37,513 nt of DNA from Candidatus Parabacteroides intestinigallinarum (GTDB lineage Bacteria > Bacteroidota > Bacteroidia > Bacteroidales > Tannerellaceae), in contig DXEN01000013.1 of the NCBI GenBank assembly GCA_019114945.1, forward strand, positions 1 to 37,513. Direction: 5' to 3'. Of the stretch, positions 35,815 to 37,513 are shown piece after piece (positions within the stretch are counted from its first letter, which is position 1; every line of letters begins with the position of its first letter). The notes under the pieces were generated by a model that saw only the letters and a list, made by a program, of their open reading frames with translations, was not told the DNA's origin and did no database searches. The position numbers and the translations under genes are program-made.

Positions 35815-37513
35815 ATGAGTTACGTTACTAAAAGAGCGTCGACCGAACGCGGATGCGCGAGGAAACGCATGTTGTTGATTTGTATGGCATGCCTACCGCT
35901 GATAGGCGTGCAAGAGATGAGAGCGAGTATGGACTTGTATGAGGTGAGCCAGCAAGAAGGGAAGGTGACCGGCGTCGTCTTGTTCGAGGAGGACCAAACC
36001 CCGGTGATCGGCGCGACCATCTTGGTGAAAGGGACTACCGTGGGAACGATCACGGACATGGAAGGGCGGTTTATCCTGACAGACGTGCCCGCCTCGGGGC
36101 AAATCCTGCAAATCTCCTACGTGGGGACGAAAACGGAGGAGGTTCCCATCAAGCCCCACATTAAAGTATTATTGAAATCGGACACCCAGCAGATCGACGA
36201 GGTGATGGTCGTGGCGTATGGCACGACGAAAAAAAGTACCTTCACCGGCTCGGCCAGCTCCATCAAGAAAGAGAAACTGGAGATACGGCCGGTGACGAGC
36301 GTGACGAACGCCTTATCGGGGGCGACGTCCGGCGTGCAGGTGCTCTCCACGAACGGGCAACCGGGCTCGGAGCCGGACATCCGGATCCGGGGTATCGGCT
36401 CGTACAGCTCCAGCAATAGCCCGCTGATCATCCTGGATGGCATGCCTTACGACAACGCGATAAGCAGCATCAACCCCACGGATATCGAGAGCATCACGGT
36501 ATTGAAAGACGCGGCTTCCGCCGCCTTGTACGGATCGCGCGCGGCGAACGGCGTGATCATGATCACCACGAAGAAGGGTACGAAAGACAAGATGACCGTG
36601 AACGTGAAGTTCAACCAAGGAATCACGGCGCGCCAAAGCGCCGACTACCGGAAAGTGGGCGTGAACGATTACCTGACGCTCTATTGGGAGAACCTGCGCA
36701 ACCAATACATGCGGGACGGGAAGGAGATGACCGAGGCCGGTCAGCTGGCCGCGCGAAACCTGTTCGATAACCTGACGTACAACCCCTTCAACGTACCGAA
36801 AGACCAGGTGCTGGACGCGAACGGCAACGTGAACCCCAACGCCCAGATGATGTGGGCGGACGATACGGACTGGGAGGACGCCGTAGAGCGCCTGGGAAGC
36901 CGTACGGACGCGTCCGTGGCGATCAGCGGAGGCTCGCAAAAATCCGATTACTACGCGTCCATCGGCTACACCAACGAGAATGGATATATCATCGGCTCGA
37001 ACTACAAACGCTATACCGCCCGGGCGAACGTGAACTCGCAAATCACGAAATGGCTGAAGGTGGGAGCGAACGTGTCGGCTAACATGAGCTCCTCGGAAGG
37101 AAACCAGAACGAGAGCAGCGGAAATAACTCGAACCCCTTCCGGTTCACCCGCTACGTGGGTCCCATCTACCCCATCCACCTGCACGACCCGAACACGGGC
37201 GAGTACATCCTGGACGAGAACGGGAACAAGATTTACGACTTCGGTACGGGATACAACATCAATGGCGTGGAGATCCCGATGCGCGATTACGTGACCGGAA
37301 ACAACCCGGCGCGCGAGCTACAGGACCGGCAGGACGAGAACAAGCGGAACACGATCAACGCCAAGGTGTTCGCCGAGATCTCCTTCCTGAAGGATTTCAA
37401 GTTCACCTTCAACGGGGGCGTGGGCGCGAACTCCTACCTGGCCTCCTCGGCCGATATCGTCTACGAGGAGAAAGGCAACACCGGTACGGCCACGAAGTCG
37501 AACTCCTTCACCA
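35815..37513 (+). CDS. SusC/RagA-family TonB-linked outer membrane protein (partial)
   Basis: The frame opens at the ATG at 35815 and is still open at the window edge, giving the first 566 residues of a protein usually near 1000. After a basic start (MSYVTKRASTERGCARKRML) comes a hydrophobic export segment (LLICMACLPLIGVQ). Next is a carboxypeptidase D-like beta domain (GKVTGVVLFEEDQTPVIGAT), then the plug with DEVMVVAYGTTKKSTFTGSA, the family signature IRIRGIGSYSSSNSPLIILD, and SAALYGSRAANGVIMITTKKG, leading into the barrel. No STN domain is present, so direct anti-sigma signalling is unlikely. It would import a glycan or peptide with a SusD-like partner, expected just downstream outside the window. 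Confidence 0.95.
   Translation, partial: MSYVTKRASTERGCARKRMLLICMACLPLIGVQEMRASMDLYEVSQQEGKVTGVVLFEEDQTPVIGATILVKGTTVGTITDMEGRFILTDVPASGQILQISYVGTKTEEVPIKPHIKVLLKSDTQQIDEVMVVAYGTTKKSTFTGSASSIKKEKLEIRPVTSVTNALSGATSGVQVLSTNGQPGSEPDIRIRGIGSYSSSNSPLIILDGMPYDNAISSINPTDIESITVLKDAASAALYGSRAANGVIMITTKKGTKDKMTVNVKFNQGITARQSADYRKVGVNDYLTLYWENLRNQYMRDGKEMTEAGQLAARNLFDNLTYNPFNVPKDQVLDANGNVNPNAQMMWADDTDWEDAVERLGSRTDASVAISGGSQKSDYYASIGYTNENGYIIGSNYKRYTARANVNSQITKWLKVGANVSANMSSSEGNQNESSGNNSNPFRFTRYVGPIYPIHLHDPNTGEYILDENGNKIYDFGTGYNINGVEIPMRDYVTGNNPARELQDRQDENKRNTINAKVFAEISFLKDFKFTFNGGVGANSYLASSADIVYEEKGNTGTATKSNSFT

Overview
The window looks like a chromosomal segment of a Bacteroidales bacterium, most likely Parabacteroides or a close relative. 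The reasons are a SusC/RagA-type outer membrane protein, many promoters of the Bacteroidetes type (TTTG, about 19-20 bp, TAnnTTTG or TAnnTTCG), a GH29 fucosidase, lipoproteins with Bacteroidetes-style lipoboxes, a DUF6078-like protein and a pyruvate:ferredoxin oxidoreductase. The species assignment is inference. Third codon positions are very G/C-rich in about 2-11 kb and 26-35 kb, which makes many long antisense shadow frames. The 16-26 kb part is more moderate.

Layout. 1-1.4 kb: an IS256-family element, followed by the remnant of a gene it probably interrupted. 2-5 kb: lepA and a thioredoxin-fold lipoprotein, both on the minus strand. 5-10.4 kb: an EFR1-type flavodoxin/ferredoxin, a DUF6078-like protein, a secreted M28 peptidase abutting a GH29 alpha-L-fucosidase, and a RelE/ParE toxin-antitoxin pair. 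10.5-16.3 kb: an RND efflux operon in which the inner-membrane pump and the outer-membrane factor form one 1524-residue ORF. 16.6-19.6 kb: a TetR, KAS III, FabG, RluA-type operon. 19.8 kb: initiator tRNA. 20.1-23.3 kb: tatC and tatA divergent from fabD, then a second M28 peptidase. 23.5-26.1 kb: a 55-residue small protein, a beta-carbonic anhydrase, a Cof-type HAD phosphatase, and a GNAT enzyme with a 59-residue partner that looks like a toxin-antitoxin pair. 26.3-31.1 kb: nifJ/por and an AAA ATPase. 31.3-35.4 kb: ilvE, a 38-residue basic protein, holB and metF. 35.8 kb to the end: a SusC-like gene cut by the window edge.

The most unusual content is between the genes. Three separate intergenic arrays (1.9, 6.5 and 20.0 kb) repeat with exactly 22-bp spacing. 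Each is built from a short palindromic core separated by a variable spacer. Two share the same core in opposite orientation; the third has an unrelated core but the same spacing. I do not recognise this as a described family. A second interspersed repeat occurs four times (3.9, 9.7, 10.4 and 33.0 kb), as a long nested hairpin, a short hairpin and a fragment, usually just 3' of genes and able to act as a terminator. ilvE and holB carry the same inverted repeat directly after their stop codons. Upstream of ilvE a 40-bp perfect AT palindrome sits inside a concentric pair of 22-bp inverted repeats.

Three small protein genes of under 60 residues (25893-26072, 23536-23703, 33027-33143) were found by reading the sequence directly.
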